Shown: one piece after another, positions 54,436 through 64,000 of the stretch
How positions within the stretch are numbered: position 1 is the stretch's first letter
Layout: each line of letters starts with the position of its first letter
Translations under genes and position numbers: made by a program
Assembly (NCBI GenBank): GCA_029953675.1
Contig: JAMWBK010000001.1
Span: 1,587,001 to 1,651,000, forward strand
DNA length: 64,000 nt
DNA from: Rhodosorus marinus
Taxonomy: Eukaryota > Rhodophyta > Stylonematophyceae > Stylonematales > Stylonemataceae
Reading direction: 5' to 3'
Notes under the pieces: generated by a model
Seen by the model: only the letters and a program-made list of their open reading frames with translations
Databases searched by the model: none
What the model was told of the DNA's origin: nothing

Positions 54436-55503
54436 TCACGTCCGTATGACATTCAGTACCATAGTGTTGTAGCCTTCACACTTGTGACACTTATGATACT
54501 GAGAATGGTGAGGAACTTCGGACTTCACCTCGCAGTCATTGCAGAAAATCTGAGACTTGAAGTCACTCCGACCAGTGCAGACACGACTGACCTTCAGCTG
54601 CTCGTCAATTGCCTTGTAGAATTCGGTCATGTCACCTAATGCCTTTCTACACAAGGGACAGGTGAAGTAGTGTTTCGTGTAGTCATTGAAACACATGTCG
54701 TGCATCGCGTGACCACACCTCATGAATATGACCCTCTCTGTGGAACTAAATAAAGGGTCGTGACAAACAGGGCAATTGCAATCCAAAGATCCTGCTACAC
54801 ACTTGTGGTCAGCTTTCGACTCGAGAGCCACACACGCGTTACAACGTGAACAGTGAAAATAGTCTTTCCCAATGCCCTTTCCAAGTCTGCAAATACCGCA
54901 ATCGTCACAATGATAAATGTCCTTCCCCGGCTCGTCCTCCCACAAATTGCATATGCCGCAAAAATGCCTTGCAAATCTGCTTCCACATCCTTTGCACTCC
55001 GCACACGGAGCTTGGAACAGCCCACACGTCATACACTGGATCTCCTGTGTCAGTTTTCGGTCCATGACGTGATCCTCGTTCTCATCATGACATCGTCGAC
55101 AAGTGTAGAGTTTGCGACAACAAAAGGCTACTACCCTACACCCTCTCTTGTAGTGTGAACAGCCCAGTACCCTAGACGACTCGTCATTGTATGTCCTTTG
55201 CACGGTCGACAGGTCCGACCCAGATGCGTGCTCAGAGTCAGTAGCAGAACCCTCGCAAGACACTTGGCTTCCAAGCCTGTATAAAGATTTCGAGACAAGC
55301 GCAAGCACATCTAAGAGAAGGGGAACACACGATTGGCCAGAGCCTGAAATTCAACCATACCCATAAGTTTGATCATCTTCATCGCAGCGATACGGATCGT
55401 TCAAACCCTTTTGCAGCAGAAATTCCTCCAAACACCTAGATGAGTTCTCTACGCCTTCAAAGCTTTCTCGTTCGATTAGCAACGCCAACGGGTAACCAGA
55501 CAT
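54436..55503 (-). CDS. RCHY1: CHY zinc finger / RING E3 ubiquitin ligase, RCHY1 (Pirh2) family
   Basis: Exon 1 55503-55356 starts at ATG 55503 (MSGYPLALLIERESFEG). A 45-nt intron with donor TATG|GTTGAA and acceptor CTCTTAG|AT follows, then exon 2 55310-54436; 340 residues. The large open frame alone begins with a GTG, and the upstream exon supplies the true start. Domains: CHY zinc finger (LGCSHYKRGCRVVAFCCRKL, then CRRCHDENEDHVMDR and CMTCGLFQAPCAECKGC), CTCHY (FCGICNLWEDEPGKDIYHCD and FHCSRCNACV...HKCV), a RING-H2 (CPVCHDPLFSSTERVIFMRC, GHAMHDMC, CPLCRKAL), and a C-terminal zinc ribbon (CNDCEVKSEVPHHSQYHKC). This is the full RCHY1 order; the ligase in animals and plants ubiquitinates nuclear and stress regulators. 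The acidic N-terminal extension is not part of the animal protein. Confidence 0.9.
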
Positions 55504-57574
55504 CTCGCCAAACAACCGTTGCGTAGAAAGCTCTAACGCTCACAAATACCTTTCGCGGAGTAGAACGGACGCTCAAACGAGTGTCCAACGAAGAAGACCA
55601 AGATATGCACTCTCCATTTTGACGTAATACGTTGCAAAATCCTCTTCCCGATAAGCCCCGCATAAAAACACACAAACACAAACCACCCTTCTACGCCAAA
55701 AAAAAAATTTGGCACAAAGCAAACCCGTAGAACAGCGCCTGAGCCTCTACACGAAAAACTCGAAAAGTGCAATTAACGAACGCCCTCCTCACAGCTCCTC
55801 GGTCAACAAGCAAACCTTAATACTTAACCTGGGATTGACTGGCAAACGATAAGGTTTGACCTTTTTGGTGTCCCTTAGACGAGCAACGACTTCAGCACAA
55901 AGAAACAACGCTGCGAACAGGAACAGCACGGAACAATCACCGAAAAGCTCGCTCTCCTCCCTCCTTTTTTATAGGGTTCTCGTTTTTCGCAAACTCCCCC
56001 AACCCCATTCCTGGCGACCCCCACTGCCAACACACAGCTTCCCCTTCGGTTATAAATCCGACCCAAAGCCACAAACTTGTCTGTTTTTTGTTGTTTTTTC
56101 TGACTGGACCAAGAATTGAGAAAACAGCCTCTGAATCGTACTAGTTTGTTCTTGTTCTAGCCGAGCAAGCCACGGACGTATACAAATCAGGAACAACTTC
56201 CTTGCGGCTCGCAAATCCCTGTAACCATACTGTATTAGGCGATCTCGAGTCTTGGAACAATCGAAAGCCCCCCGGTGTTTTCTGTTTTTGAAATCGGGCG
56301 GGTCTATTCTTGGAAGATCTCTGTCGGAATTTCACTATCTAGGGGGTTGGAGTTGCTTTGCATGTTCTGACCCGGAAAGAAATTTTGCAAAAAAACCCAC
56401 GTATTATTTTGACTTTGAGCAATACAGGGTACAACTGTTGATAGATTCACTTTTCCCTAACCCCTCATCCGAAAAATCATGGTGCGGCGGCAAGTATGGC
56501 ATACTGGCTTTGCGTTCGCTACAACTTCACTGGTATCTTCTCAGAGGATTTCTGCTTTCCGGGAAACAACAACTTTTCATTTTTGTAGCCCTCACACAAC
56601 CCGCACCCCCTAAAGTTGTTCTCCATGTAACATCCGGGAAAACCAACCACGGGGCAGTTCTAATTCCAACATGCTAGAACACTTGATATCAAACCGATTT
56701 GAAAGTGGAAATCAGTTTGTTCAACATTTGCCAGGGGTTCGAGGACTGCCGGGAGACAGCATGCCTACCCCACCCCCTCCCACACAGATGAACACAAACA
56801 GATCCCCTCGGAACGTGCCAAAATTGAATCAAGTCCTGCATTGTTCGAAAACGGTAGTAAGAGCGGTGCTCGCGCATGAGTTTCGGTTATCAAATCAATG
56901 GGGTTCTACTTCCAACATGGTCGAAAGGATAAAAATATATTGCAATTATTTTTCCTCACTTTCTTGAAGTCGTCTTTTGATTGGCATGGTTGTCCTTGTC
57001 GGAACTTGTACCAAAATAAGCACCTGATTCGTTGAGTAGCGATTGACTTTAAGAGGGACTATCCATTTAAAAGACACCAATCACTTTTTGATATGCCATT
57101 CCGATCTTTTTTGATTGCCTCTCGGAGAGTGGCACTGGATTTCATTCTCTATCAATAAAGAGAGGAGATAGACAAACATGTTTTTCAAAATTTTATTGGA
57201 TATACGTCCAAATATCAATTGATATTCAAGATGAATTTCTACTTATTGGTGAAGAAAACTGGAGGCAAACTTCTGCTGCTTTGCCGTGTTTGTTTCGGCG
57301 ACATTTCGGCTTTTGGATGACTTCGAACGACCTCGAAGAGTTTTCTGCATTTGCATAAAGGAGAAGGCTCTGTGGCATAATTACCGGTGGGGATACGGGG
57401 TCATGCCCGGGCATGTTGGAACAAAGTTGAGGACGTGGAGAATATTGAAGGCTTTACAGTGGAAGATCACCATGGAGGTTTAAGCGTCAGCTTGCGTATT
57501 GCGTTCTGAGCAGTTGTGTTTTCGCACAGGCAACTTTTTGTTGAAATGAATAACCTTATTCGCGGTTTCCGTCA
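55504..57574. other. Two-kilobase stretch without a supported gene
   Basis: The longest open frame (56252-56677, plus) has no recognisable features and ordinary chance composition. The right part (56990-57240) is AT-rich. Might hold long UTRs or an unrecognised gene with many small exons. Confidence 0.4.
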
Positions 57575-58174
57575 TTGGCTGTTTACGAATCATCACAGAG
57601 ACTAGGGAGGAAGAAATTGGGTCGGTGTTATCGGCGAGGAGGAGGTGGTATAATTGCCGTTGGTGAAGTATCAAAGTTAGACATGGAGTTGCCGCAGGAT
57701 CTGGAGGGGAGGGTGAACAATATCATCGCCACCCTCAAGCGTTTTGCGAAGGAAACGCAAGCGAGAAATAAGCGCATCGGTGTTGTCAAGAAGATTATCA
57801 AAGAGCGGGAATTCTCGGCGAGAGAGCGTTCTAAGAGGATGCAGGCGTTTCTTTCTAAGTGCAAAGGCAATGGGGTTATGAAGACGTCAGTGAGGAAGTT
57901 CCAGAACAAGGAGTCTAGCGACCTCAAGGAACGAGTGCACGTGGAAGTAGTGAAGGAATACTCTTTGAAGTTGCAGAAGTTGTCGCAAATGAGTGCAGCG
58001 AGCTCCAAGACTCCGAACGAGGAAATCTGTAAGGCGGAGTTTGCCCAGCCCCAAACTGCGAAAGAAATCGATCTCCCGTTTATGCCAAACGGGTACTGGG
58101 AGCAAGATGTGGATGTTGGTGATCTGGACTTTGCAAGCGATGTGCAGGGTGGAGAAGATGTCTACGCACCTTAG
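57575..58174 (+). CDS. Hypothetical coiled-coil protein
   Basis: Open frame of up to 199 codons; the first 36 residues may be non-coding, with translation from MELPQDLEGRVNNI at 57683 (163 residues). It is rich in Lys, Glu and Arg, with helix-forming stretches (RFAKETQARNKRIGVVKKII, REFSARERSKRMQAFLSK, VKEYSLKLQKLSQM), then an acidic end with DLPFMPNGYWEQDVDVGDLD. No family is recognised. Codon use and the absence of stops resemble the neighbouring genes. Nuclear or nucleolar location is conceivable from the basic helices but is not shown. Confidence 0.5.
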   Translation: MAVYESSQRLGRKKLGRCYRRGGGGIIAVGEVSKLDMELPQDLEGRVNNIIATLKRFAKETQARNKRIGVVKKIIKEREFSARERSKRMQAFLSKCKGNGVMKTSVRKFQNKESSDLKERVHVEVVKEYSLKLQKLSQMSAASSKTPNEEICKAEFAQPQTAKEIDLPFMPNGYWEQDVDVGDLDFASDVQGGEDVYAP

Positions 58175-58280
58175 TTGTAGTTCTAGGGAGTCCGAAGCTC
58201 TTGCTATTTTTGCACGGGATGGATTGATTACTTTTGTCGCCGCTTTCAATGCCTTATCTTCGAAGAAATAAATTATCTAC

Positions 58281-58409
58281 GGAAGTGGAGAAGACATCGG
58301 AACCAAAACAGGAGGTGCACTTCCCGCCATGACTAGCACTAGAAACCCCAGACTGGAAGTGGAGAAGACATCGCGACCAAAACAGGAGATGCACTTCCCG
58401 CCATGACTA
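58281..58409. repeat. 55-bp unit repeated at a 74-bp interval
   Basis: GGAAGTGGAGAAGACATCG...CCGCCATGACTA at 58281-58335 and 58355-58409, with only three or four differences. Lies just past the hypothetical gene; no coding role is evident. Confidence 0.85.
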
Positions 58410-58860
58410 ATGCAACACACCTGTCAAAACTGCTGGATTCTTTGGAAAATAATTCTGGGTTTGACTCTTGATCTGCATGTGACTGGCTGGGGTACGCTCG
58501 CTCCCGCAGCCCCCTATATCAAAAGAAACCTACATCAATAAAACGATCGCTGAGGATGTGCACCAACACGGACTACCGGTGGTGGCCTCGCCGCGTGTTG
58601 CTGCTATGCTTTTTTACTGGCGTTATCAATCCCAGTAGCGTCTGTGCTGGCCTCATGCAAGAACATGAGAGTGCGATGACGAAGTGAAGGTTATCCTGAA
58701 ACTCTGGCTATGAAATCTTGCTCAGTGCTAAGCAACAGCACTTGCGTGGCAAAAGAATTACTTGATCTACGATCGATGATCGTTTATCGAGTTGCCTCGG
58801 TAAGACAAGCATTGTAAAAATTCTACAAGAGAAAAGTTGCGCTTGTAGGAGACGGTGGCA
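58410..58860. other. Upstream region of TGS1
   Basis: No supported gene or repeat. Confidence 0.4.
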
Positions 58861-59586
58861 ATGGACCTGGAGAAGTACTACTGGCAGCGCTATAGGTTGT
58901 TCTCAAGGTACGACGAGGGAGTTCTACTAGACAACGAGTCGTGGTTTTCGGTAACACCTGGTAAGCGCGTTGACTATACAAGTCAGAAGATAAGCCCGCA
59001 ACTCATCGTCAGTCAGTCCTTCTCTAATGTGATCTCGAGTTCAGAAAAGATAGCATGGCACATAGCGGAGAGATTTACCTGCGATGTTGTTGTAGACGCG
59101 TTCGCAGGTGCCGGAGGAAACACGATTCAGTTCGCGCGGACATGTAAACATGTGGTGGCCATCGAAAACAACGAGAAAAGGCTCCAGCTCGCAATGCACA
59201 ATGCGTCGATCTATCAAGTCGAAAATAGCGTTGAGTTCGTTCTGGGCGACGCTTTCGAGATGATGCAGGCTTTGGCCGGCATTGCAGACGCAGTGTTCCT
59301 GTCCCCTCCGTGGGGTGGACCACGTTACGCTGATGAAAAACTTTTTGATCTCAGCGCAATGAAACCTTACAGTGCCCTATTCGTTGTCAGCAGAGCTCTT
59401 GAGCTCACTCCAAACGTAGCCATCCTATTGCCAAAAACCACCACACAGAAACAGATCTTGCGCTTCCTGAAATTGAACTGTAGCAACGCACCAGATTCTT
59501 GTGAGGTGGAGTATAACTATCTTGGGAGTCGGCTGAAAACAATCACCGTTTATTTTGGGAACCTGGCCCGGGATACGTTCAAATGA
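58861..59586 (+). CDS. TGS1: Trimethylguanosine synthase (cap hypermethylase), TGS1
   Basis: Single exon, 241 residues from ATG 58861 (MDLEKYYWQRYRLFSRYDEG). It transfers methyl groups from S-adenosylmethionine to N2 of the m7G cap, giving the 2,2,7-trimethylguanosine cap of snRNAs and snoRNAs in the nucleus. Diagnostic features: KYYWQRYRLFSRYDEGVLLD, WFSVTPGK, the SAM-binding VVVDAFAGAGGNTIQFA, HVVAIENNEKRLQLAMHNA, VFVLGDAFEM, the catalytic SPPWGGPRYA with the cap-stacking Trp, and LKTITVYFGNLA at the end. It is close in length to the catalytic domain alone; the long N-terminal region of metazoan TGS1 is missing, as in yeast and plants. Its stop overlaps a doubtful minus-strand small gene. 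Confidence 0.93.
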   Translation: MDLEKYYWQRYRLFSRYDEGVLLDNESWFSVTPGKRVDYTSQKISPQLIVSQSFSNVISSSEKIAWHIAERFTCDVVVDAFAGAGGNTIQFARTCKHVVAIENNEKRLQLAMHNASIYQVENSVEFVLGDAFEMMQALAGIADAVFLSPPWGGPRYADEKLFDLSAMKPYSALFVVSRALELTPNVAILLPKTTTQKQILRFLKLNCSNAPDSCEVEYNYLGSRLKTITVYFGNLARDTFK

Positions 59587-59828
59587 GGGAAATGGCTCGC
59601 TTCCTCAATGCATTCTGTACCTGCTCAAACGGTTGTCGTTTTGCGGAGTTTTTATACGTAAGCGTAAAGTGGTATTACGGCAATGGCATACGCAAATGGC
59701 AAAACCGGCGACGGAATAAGCAAAGAAGCCTCCCCACCAACCCGTCTTTGAGCTGAGCAAGGCTTGAGGGTAAAGCCGTTTGCTCACGCTAGCTGCTTTT
59801 CCTGTACTGGCGGGGCTTGGATGGACAT
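59579..59828 (-). CDS. Candidate tiny one-pass membrane protein (three exons, doubtful)
   Basis: ATG at 59828 (MSIQAPPVQEKQLA), a 35-nt candidate intron, a hydrophobic exon (SKTGWWGGFFAYSVAGFAIC), a 71-nt intron, then VQNALRKRAISLI and stop at 59579-59581: 47 residues. Phases agree and the product looks like a small mitochondrial or plastid single-TM subunit with a basic tail. Against it: the first intron is shorter than any other in the window, and the end overlaps the TGS1 stop by 8 nt. Family not recognised. Confidence 0.25.
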
Positions 59829-59930
59829 CTTTGATTTTCATCCAAAAAGTAAGCCACTAAACCGAAAGTTGTCTCACCGGGCTGCCCCATGGTCACAACC
59901 ACGAACGGTCATAAAAGAGGGCAAAGCTCT

Positions 59931-59980
59931 TGACCTCTGGTCGGCGTTGGCGCTCTGACCTCTGATCGGCGTTGGCGCTC
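59931..59980. repeat. 25-bp tandem repeat, two copies
   Basis: TGACCTCTGGTCGGCGTTGG plus CGCTC at 59931-59955, repeated at 59956-59980 with one change. Lies between TGS1 and DAHP synthase. Confidence 0.85.
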
Positions 59981-60084
59981 AGAGCGGATGGTCACTCGCA
60001 GATGATGCCTGACGGACTCCGGCAAATTGCTTGGTGTGTACAGAGGTTGGGTTTCTTTATTTTCCGCAAAGACTGAAGAATAGA

Positions 60085-62096
60085 TTATTGTCTCTCCTGT
60101 TTCGTCATCATCTCACTAACCAAGAACGCCAACTCTAGAGCCTGCGACGCATTGAGTCGCGGGTCGCATTGGCTCTCATACCTTTGGAAAAGATCCTCAT
60201 GATCAAGCTCCATCATTCCTCCAACACATTCTAGAAAACAACAAAGAAAAAGAGTCAGAGCCTTGGTCTCTTACAGGAGCTTGAACAAAGGAGAGATGAT
60301 ACGAATCAATTACCGGTGACGTTCTGGCCAGTCATCTCGAGATGAATGCCACCAGGGTAGGTGCCCATTGCCTTGTGAACTTCAAAGAACTCCTTCACCT
60401 CAGAAAGAACATTCTCAAAGCGTCGAGTTTTGTACCCAGATGGTGACGACTCAGTGTTCCCGTGCATAGCATCACACACCCACAGGACATTTCGACCTTC
60501 CTCCTTGATGGTCTCGATATGTCGGGGCAGGTGGTCCCAAACCTTTCCAGCCCCGACTCTGTTAATCAAGGTGATCCGTCCGGGCTCATTGTTAGGATCC
60601 AATATTTCAAGCAGTTCCAACAGGTCGTCTCTGGAAAGAGTTGGACCACTGCATATCCAGAATCCATTTAGAAAGGAGCAAGACCGATAAGCGACAGGTC
60701 AGTATATGTAGAGAGGCACCTGTAGTCTAGAGAGGCGAATTCAGGCTCTGCTCCAATCCCCAATGCGAGCTTTTCTACGCACACAACTCTTAATCCACTA
60801 GTTCGGAATACAGCGTACCACTTAATCCCAATTGGGTTCGCAATTCCACGAAGGAACTCAACGTGCGCACCGTTTGGCTGGCGGGTGCGGTCTCCTAGCC
60901 ATATGAAGTGACCAGACGTGGCGTAATGCTTCCCCGTGTTCTTGTCATAGCGAGTCATGGCCTCTTCATAGGGCAGCAGAAGGGCCTCGTGCGAAACATA
61001 GAATTCTGCTTGTCGAACGTCCGGGGAATCCGTCTGAAAAGTGGTTCATATGAAGGAGTCCAGAAAACGAACAGCCAGTCCTAACGGTTAGTAAACTCTG
61101 CGCGTAGCCCGCGCGGTAGAAAGTATTCCCCCATTTCGCACCGGAAGGCCGCAAGAACCCATAAAGGCAATGGCGTTGGTAATGTTATTTGCGTAGTCGA
61201 GAAACTGCTGCCCTTGTGGGGTTCCGTTCACGAATTGCAGATTGATGTCGTGAACTTTGTGCAGATCTAAATAACCCCCTGATGCCAGAGCACGCAGCAG
61301 GTTTATCGTAGCTGTGCTCTGGTTCAGAGCCCTGATCATGCGATCAGGATCTGGGACCCTCGCTCTGCAACAAAAGCACCAAACGAACGTCTCTTTAGGC
61401 GAACTAGGTTCCAAAAAAACAAACTTGTACCCAAAGCTACTCACTCCAATGTGAATTCTGGGCCGTTGATCATGTCCCCTCTATAGCTAGGTAGCTCCAG
61501 CTCCTGGTTCTTTGCCTTCTCCATGGGACTGCTCCGAGGCTTCGCAAATTGTCCAGCCATCCTCCCAATCTTCACCACCGGTTTCTTGAGTCCGTACATC
61601 ATTGCAATGCTCATCTGGATGAGCAAGGTGAACGTGTCTCTAATATTATCCCCGCCATACTTTTCAAATTCTTCAAAGCTCTCTGCGCAGTCGCCACCCT
61701 GGAGTACGAAGTGCTTGCCTGCCGCAGCCTTGGCAAGCTGGGACTTTAATCGTTCTACTTCACCTGAAAATACAAGCGGCAGAACGCGTCTAATTTGCTC
61801 CTCAACATCTTCCAACTTCTCCTTGTCTGGGTAGTCCGGAACCTGGCGGACGGGCATTTCCCTCCAAGATCCAGGGGTCCATTCCAGGTTTTTCTGCGAG
61901 GGAATTCGCAGAAAATTGTTGAGAGAAAGTTTGCAGACTACTGTGAAGCCACTCGCGACCTCGGTATACATACCCGATCGACCGAGGCCGGCTGTTCTGG
62001 AGCCACTACATTCCGACACGTTCGGACACCCCCAGACCTGCGACCTCCGACGACGGGCCCCGAACCACCAACAAACCCTAACTCAAAGGGCTCCAT
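60085..62096 (-). CDS. Class II (plant-type) DAHP synthase, plastid-targeted (6 exons)
   Basis: Exons 62096-61974, 61893-61445, 61364-61142, 61033-60819, 60648-60314, 60230-60085; all phases agree, 496 residues. It catalyses phosphoenolpyruvate + erythrose-4-phosphate to DAHP, the first step of the shikimate pathway. Signatures: [35 protein letters not shown] (metal-binding Cys), [107 protein letters not shown], and [20 protein letters not shown]. Exon 1 encodes a non-conserved, acid-poor lead ([20 protein letters not shown]) with an early Phe, as seen in red-algal-type plastid transit peptides; targeting is an inference. GVKV of the family reads GIKC at the exon 4-5 join. The larger frame upstream of exon 2 begins with GTG and is not used. 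Confidence 0.93.
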
Positions 62097-63110
62097 ATCG
62101 CGCCAGCAAGAAGGTGAGGACTCCCTACACGGTTCACACTACTGTCACGGACACACTGCAACTCTATACCCCTCCTCTCGCTGCGAATACTTCGTTGCAA
62201 CCCCTTCTGCTAATAAATGCCTTTGCAATCCGAAGCCTATCCCTGCAATGGACTCACTACCCCCAGCTCAAGTGCGTCCCGCTCACAATTGCGTCTTTTC
62301 CAAAAAAAAAAAAATAATCGAAAAATAACGCAAATTCAATATAATCCGGCCTTTCACAAAAAAAAAAAAACAAAACGTCGTTGCCCACAAATGATTTCCA
62401 AGTCTCAAAGCGGGTTGTCTCTAAATCCTTTGCTAATGAATTAGTGAAGTTTATCAGTTGTGACTCGACCGGAACTCGCACGGTGGAACGACGACAAAAA
62501 AGCCTCCCAGACGATACGGGGCAAACCCCTCCCCCCTCGCGGGGGGAGGGATTCCAACCAGGACTGGTATACCCCCCCTTAGAATGGATCAAGCAAAACC
62601 GTGGTACGGATATTTCTATACGCGTCAAGGGCGCTAGGAAATTAGTACAAACGACAGAGAGTGAAAAGAGCTGTAATATACTTCTTTTTATGGACATGTT
62701 CCAATATGCAAAAAAGAGGATATCCAATCCGCCATGTGCTAAAAACGGTGAGGGTAGTTCCCTGGAATATCTTGCACCCTCGGCCAGGGCTGAGTCGTAA
62801 CTAGAAAAATCTGTCATACAGCTTGTTCTAGGCGAGGGGGGTGGAAATTCTTGAGAAAGGTCAAGTGCGCCCTCAGAATCTTCTCACCGAGACCTGCCCA
62901 CATCGGAAACAGCAAAAAAAGAAGAAATCATATTCCGGCCGCACCGAGCACAAACTCAATTGGTTAAGCCCGGGCATAAGTGAACTTCTATCCAATCAAG
63001 AATCTGTAAAATATTTGAAATAAGATAAATAATATCGTCTTCAATCTGAATGACGCTTAATGACTGAGCACGAGTTTTTTTTTCTTAACAATGCTCAAAT
63101 ACAACCGCGT
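62097..63110. other. Non-coding, with A-runs
   Basis: No supported gene. Runs of twelve or thirteen A at about 62303-62315 and 62359-62371, and a C-rich/G-rich inverted pair at 62524-62552 (CCCCTCCCCCC / GGGGGGAGGG). The long minus-strand frame across this region (62257-62817) translates poly-A as poly-Phe and is judged spurious. Confidence 0.45.
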
Positions 63111-63596
63111 GATTGAGGCATATGCCCCAACGGCCGCCTTGAAAGAATTTTGACGGGCTTGCTGCCTCCTTGCCCAAGCAATATCGGCGATTCCACCCTG
63201 GACTTAGATATTCTCATGCCTCATATCTGCCCCAACACTTGCCCCTATGTATGTGTTGGGGGAGGGCTGGTTCCAGAAGGTTAGATGGGCTGAGGGCTCT
63301 CATATATGTCGAGGTCCCCTGTCAAAGGGGCTGCTGCTACTACTCAAGAAGCACGTATATCTGCATCGATATAATGATTTTTAATGACGCTTCAATTTAT
63401 TTTCATTATACGAATGGCTTCGCGATTTTAGTTGTCTGAAAGCATATGATAATGGGACAATTTTCATGAATATTTAAAATAAATTTGACATGGGGCATAT
63501 CCGCTTTGGGAACGTGCCCCAAAATAAAAATGACCCATCATATTTTTATCCTCATCGCATTGGGGCCCGCCCCCTTCAGGATGGCATGCCTCAATC
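63111..63596. repeat. Possible MITE-like unit with 11-bp inverted ends
   Basis: GATTGAGGCAT at 63111-63121 and its complement ATGCCTCAATC at 63586-63596; internally the motif ATGCCTCATATCTGCCCCAA (63215-63234) and GGGGCATAT (63493-63501) echo the ends. About 486 bp, non-coding. Flanking duplication not established. Confidence 0.35.
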
Positions 63597-63730
63597 CGAC
63601 AACCCCTATTGCCCAAGCCACATCTTCCCAGGCCCACCTCAGAAATGTTTACACAGAGAGTTTCGTTGCTTTGCACGATACAAGTTGCTACAAAGAGTCC
63701 ATCTCCGCTAGCGTGAGCTCAGGATACGTG

Positions 63731-64000
63731 ATGAGTTTGTTGAAAGACTACGTCCAATCTTTGGCAAAAAGTATACAGCTGTGCCGACAACAGTCGGTTG
63801 CAAACAGAGACGTTGCCGTTACGGCTGTATGGTTCTACCTCCGCTTCCGTCAGCGGATTCCTCCCGGTGTTCTCTTAAAACTTAGCAGCTCATTCAGCTA
63901 TTATAAGTACTCCGTTGCAGTCCAATGGCTCCGACTTGCAGTCTCGGCCGCGATCAAATCTGCATTTCTTGATTTGCGCCAAAACTTTTTGCATCTCACA
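63731..64000 (+). CDS. Partial ORF running off the window, unknown
   Basis: ATG at 63731 (MSLLKDYVQSLAKSIQLCRQ) opens a frame of 90 codons with no stop before the right edge. Contains AVWFYLRFRQRIPPGVLLKL and SVAVQWLRLAVSAAIKSAFL, which have the look of the N-terminal helical part of a Harbinger-type transposase; this is a weak impression. An overlapping frame (RDEFVERLRPIFGKKYTAVP) competes for part of it. Confidence 0.3.
   Translation, partial: MSLLKDYVQSLAKSIQLCRQQSVANRDVAVTAVWFYLRFRQRIPPGVLLKLSSSFSYYKYSVAVQWLRLAVSAAIKSAFLDLRQNFLHLT

Noticed and set aside
56252-56677. 141-codon plus-strand ORF
   Set aside because: No recognisable motif, no supporting splice pattern, and composition like the surrounding non-coding DNA.
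57186-57500. Short ORFs upstream of the hypothetical coiled-coil gene
   Set aside because: AT-rich, no motif; a 5' exon could not be joined in phase with confidence.
62257-62817. 186-codon minus-strand ORF
   Set aside because: Translates poly-A as Phe runs and G/C tracts as Gly/Pro; no domain and no start context. A chance frame.

Overview
The window reads as nuclear DNA of an intron-bearing eukaryote, most likely a photosynthetic alga. Genes are split by short GT-AG introns (mostly about 45-200 nt), lie on both strands and encode eukaryotic proteins (ATM-type kinase, PIF1 helicase, CTP synthase, trimethylguanosine synthase, CHY-RING ubiquitin ligase, FUT8-like fucosyltransferase). A plant/plastid-type class II DAHP synthase with a transit-like N-terminus carrying an early Phe, and a probable DUF3598 protein (a family of plastid-bearing organisms and cyanobacteria), point to an alga. 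A red-algal affinity is a guess only.

Layout. Positions 1-28125 are a transposon graveyard: two related Ty1/copia polyprotein remnants (1-1827; about 21425-25260), the 5' end of another copia-like element (about 6300-6620), a Ty3/gypsy RT-RNaseH remnant split by a later insertion (6600-7276 and 8359-8565), a hAT-type fragment (25300-25660), and three families of non-LTR retrotransposons with a C-terminal zinc knuckle and restriction-like endonuclease (R2-superfamily architecture). I call these A (full-length copy 16285-21075 plus many truncated copies), C (full-length copy about 8937-13770, minus strand) and T (5'-truncated, 26590-28125, minus strand). They are nested, inverted and tandem. 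Short insertions with 10-bp target-site duplications and a 90-bp perfect inverted repeat made of two element 3' ends record how they inserted. One host-like gene, a secreted Cys-rich protein (1992-2705), lies within this region.

Positions 28368-62096 are gene-rich: PIF1 helicase (-), FUT8-like glycosyltransferase (-), DUF3598-like protein (-), aldo/keto reductase (+), a complete ATM/Tel1 kinase of about 10.5 kb (+), CTP synthase in eight exons (+), a small three-exon coiled-coil protein (+), CHY/RING E3 ligase (-), a coiled-coil hypothetical protein (+), TGS1 methyltransferase (+), a doubtful tiny membrane protein (-), and class II DAHP synthase in six exons (-). Positions 62097-64000 hold repeats and one ORF running off the end.

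The genes are an ordinary eukaryotic mixture with no operon logic; ATM and PIF1 both act in genome maintenance, but nothing shows they are linked in function. No prokaryotic system, CRISPR array or rRNA was seen, and no convincing tRNA. The most unusual material is the REL-endonuclease retrotransposon community: two families carry a separate ORF1, all three have His in the RT YxDD box, and family A ends in short AGTAAA-containing tail repeats.
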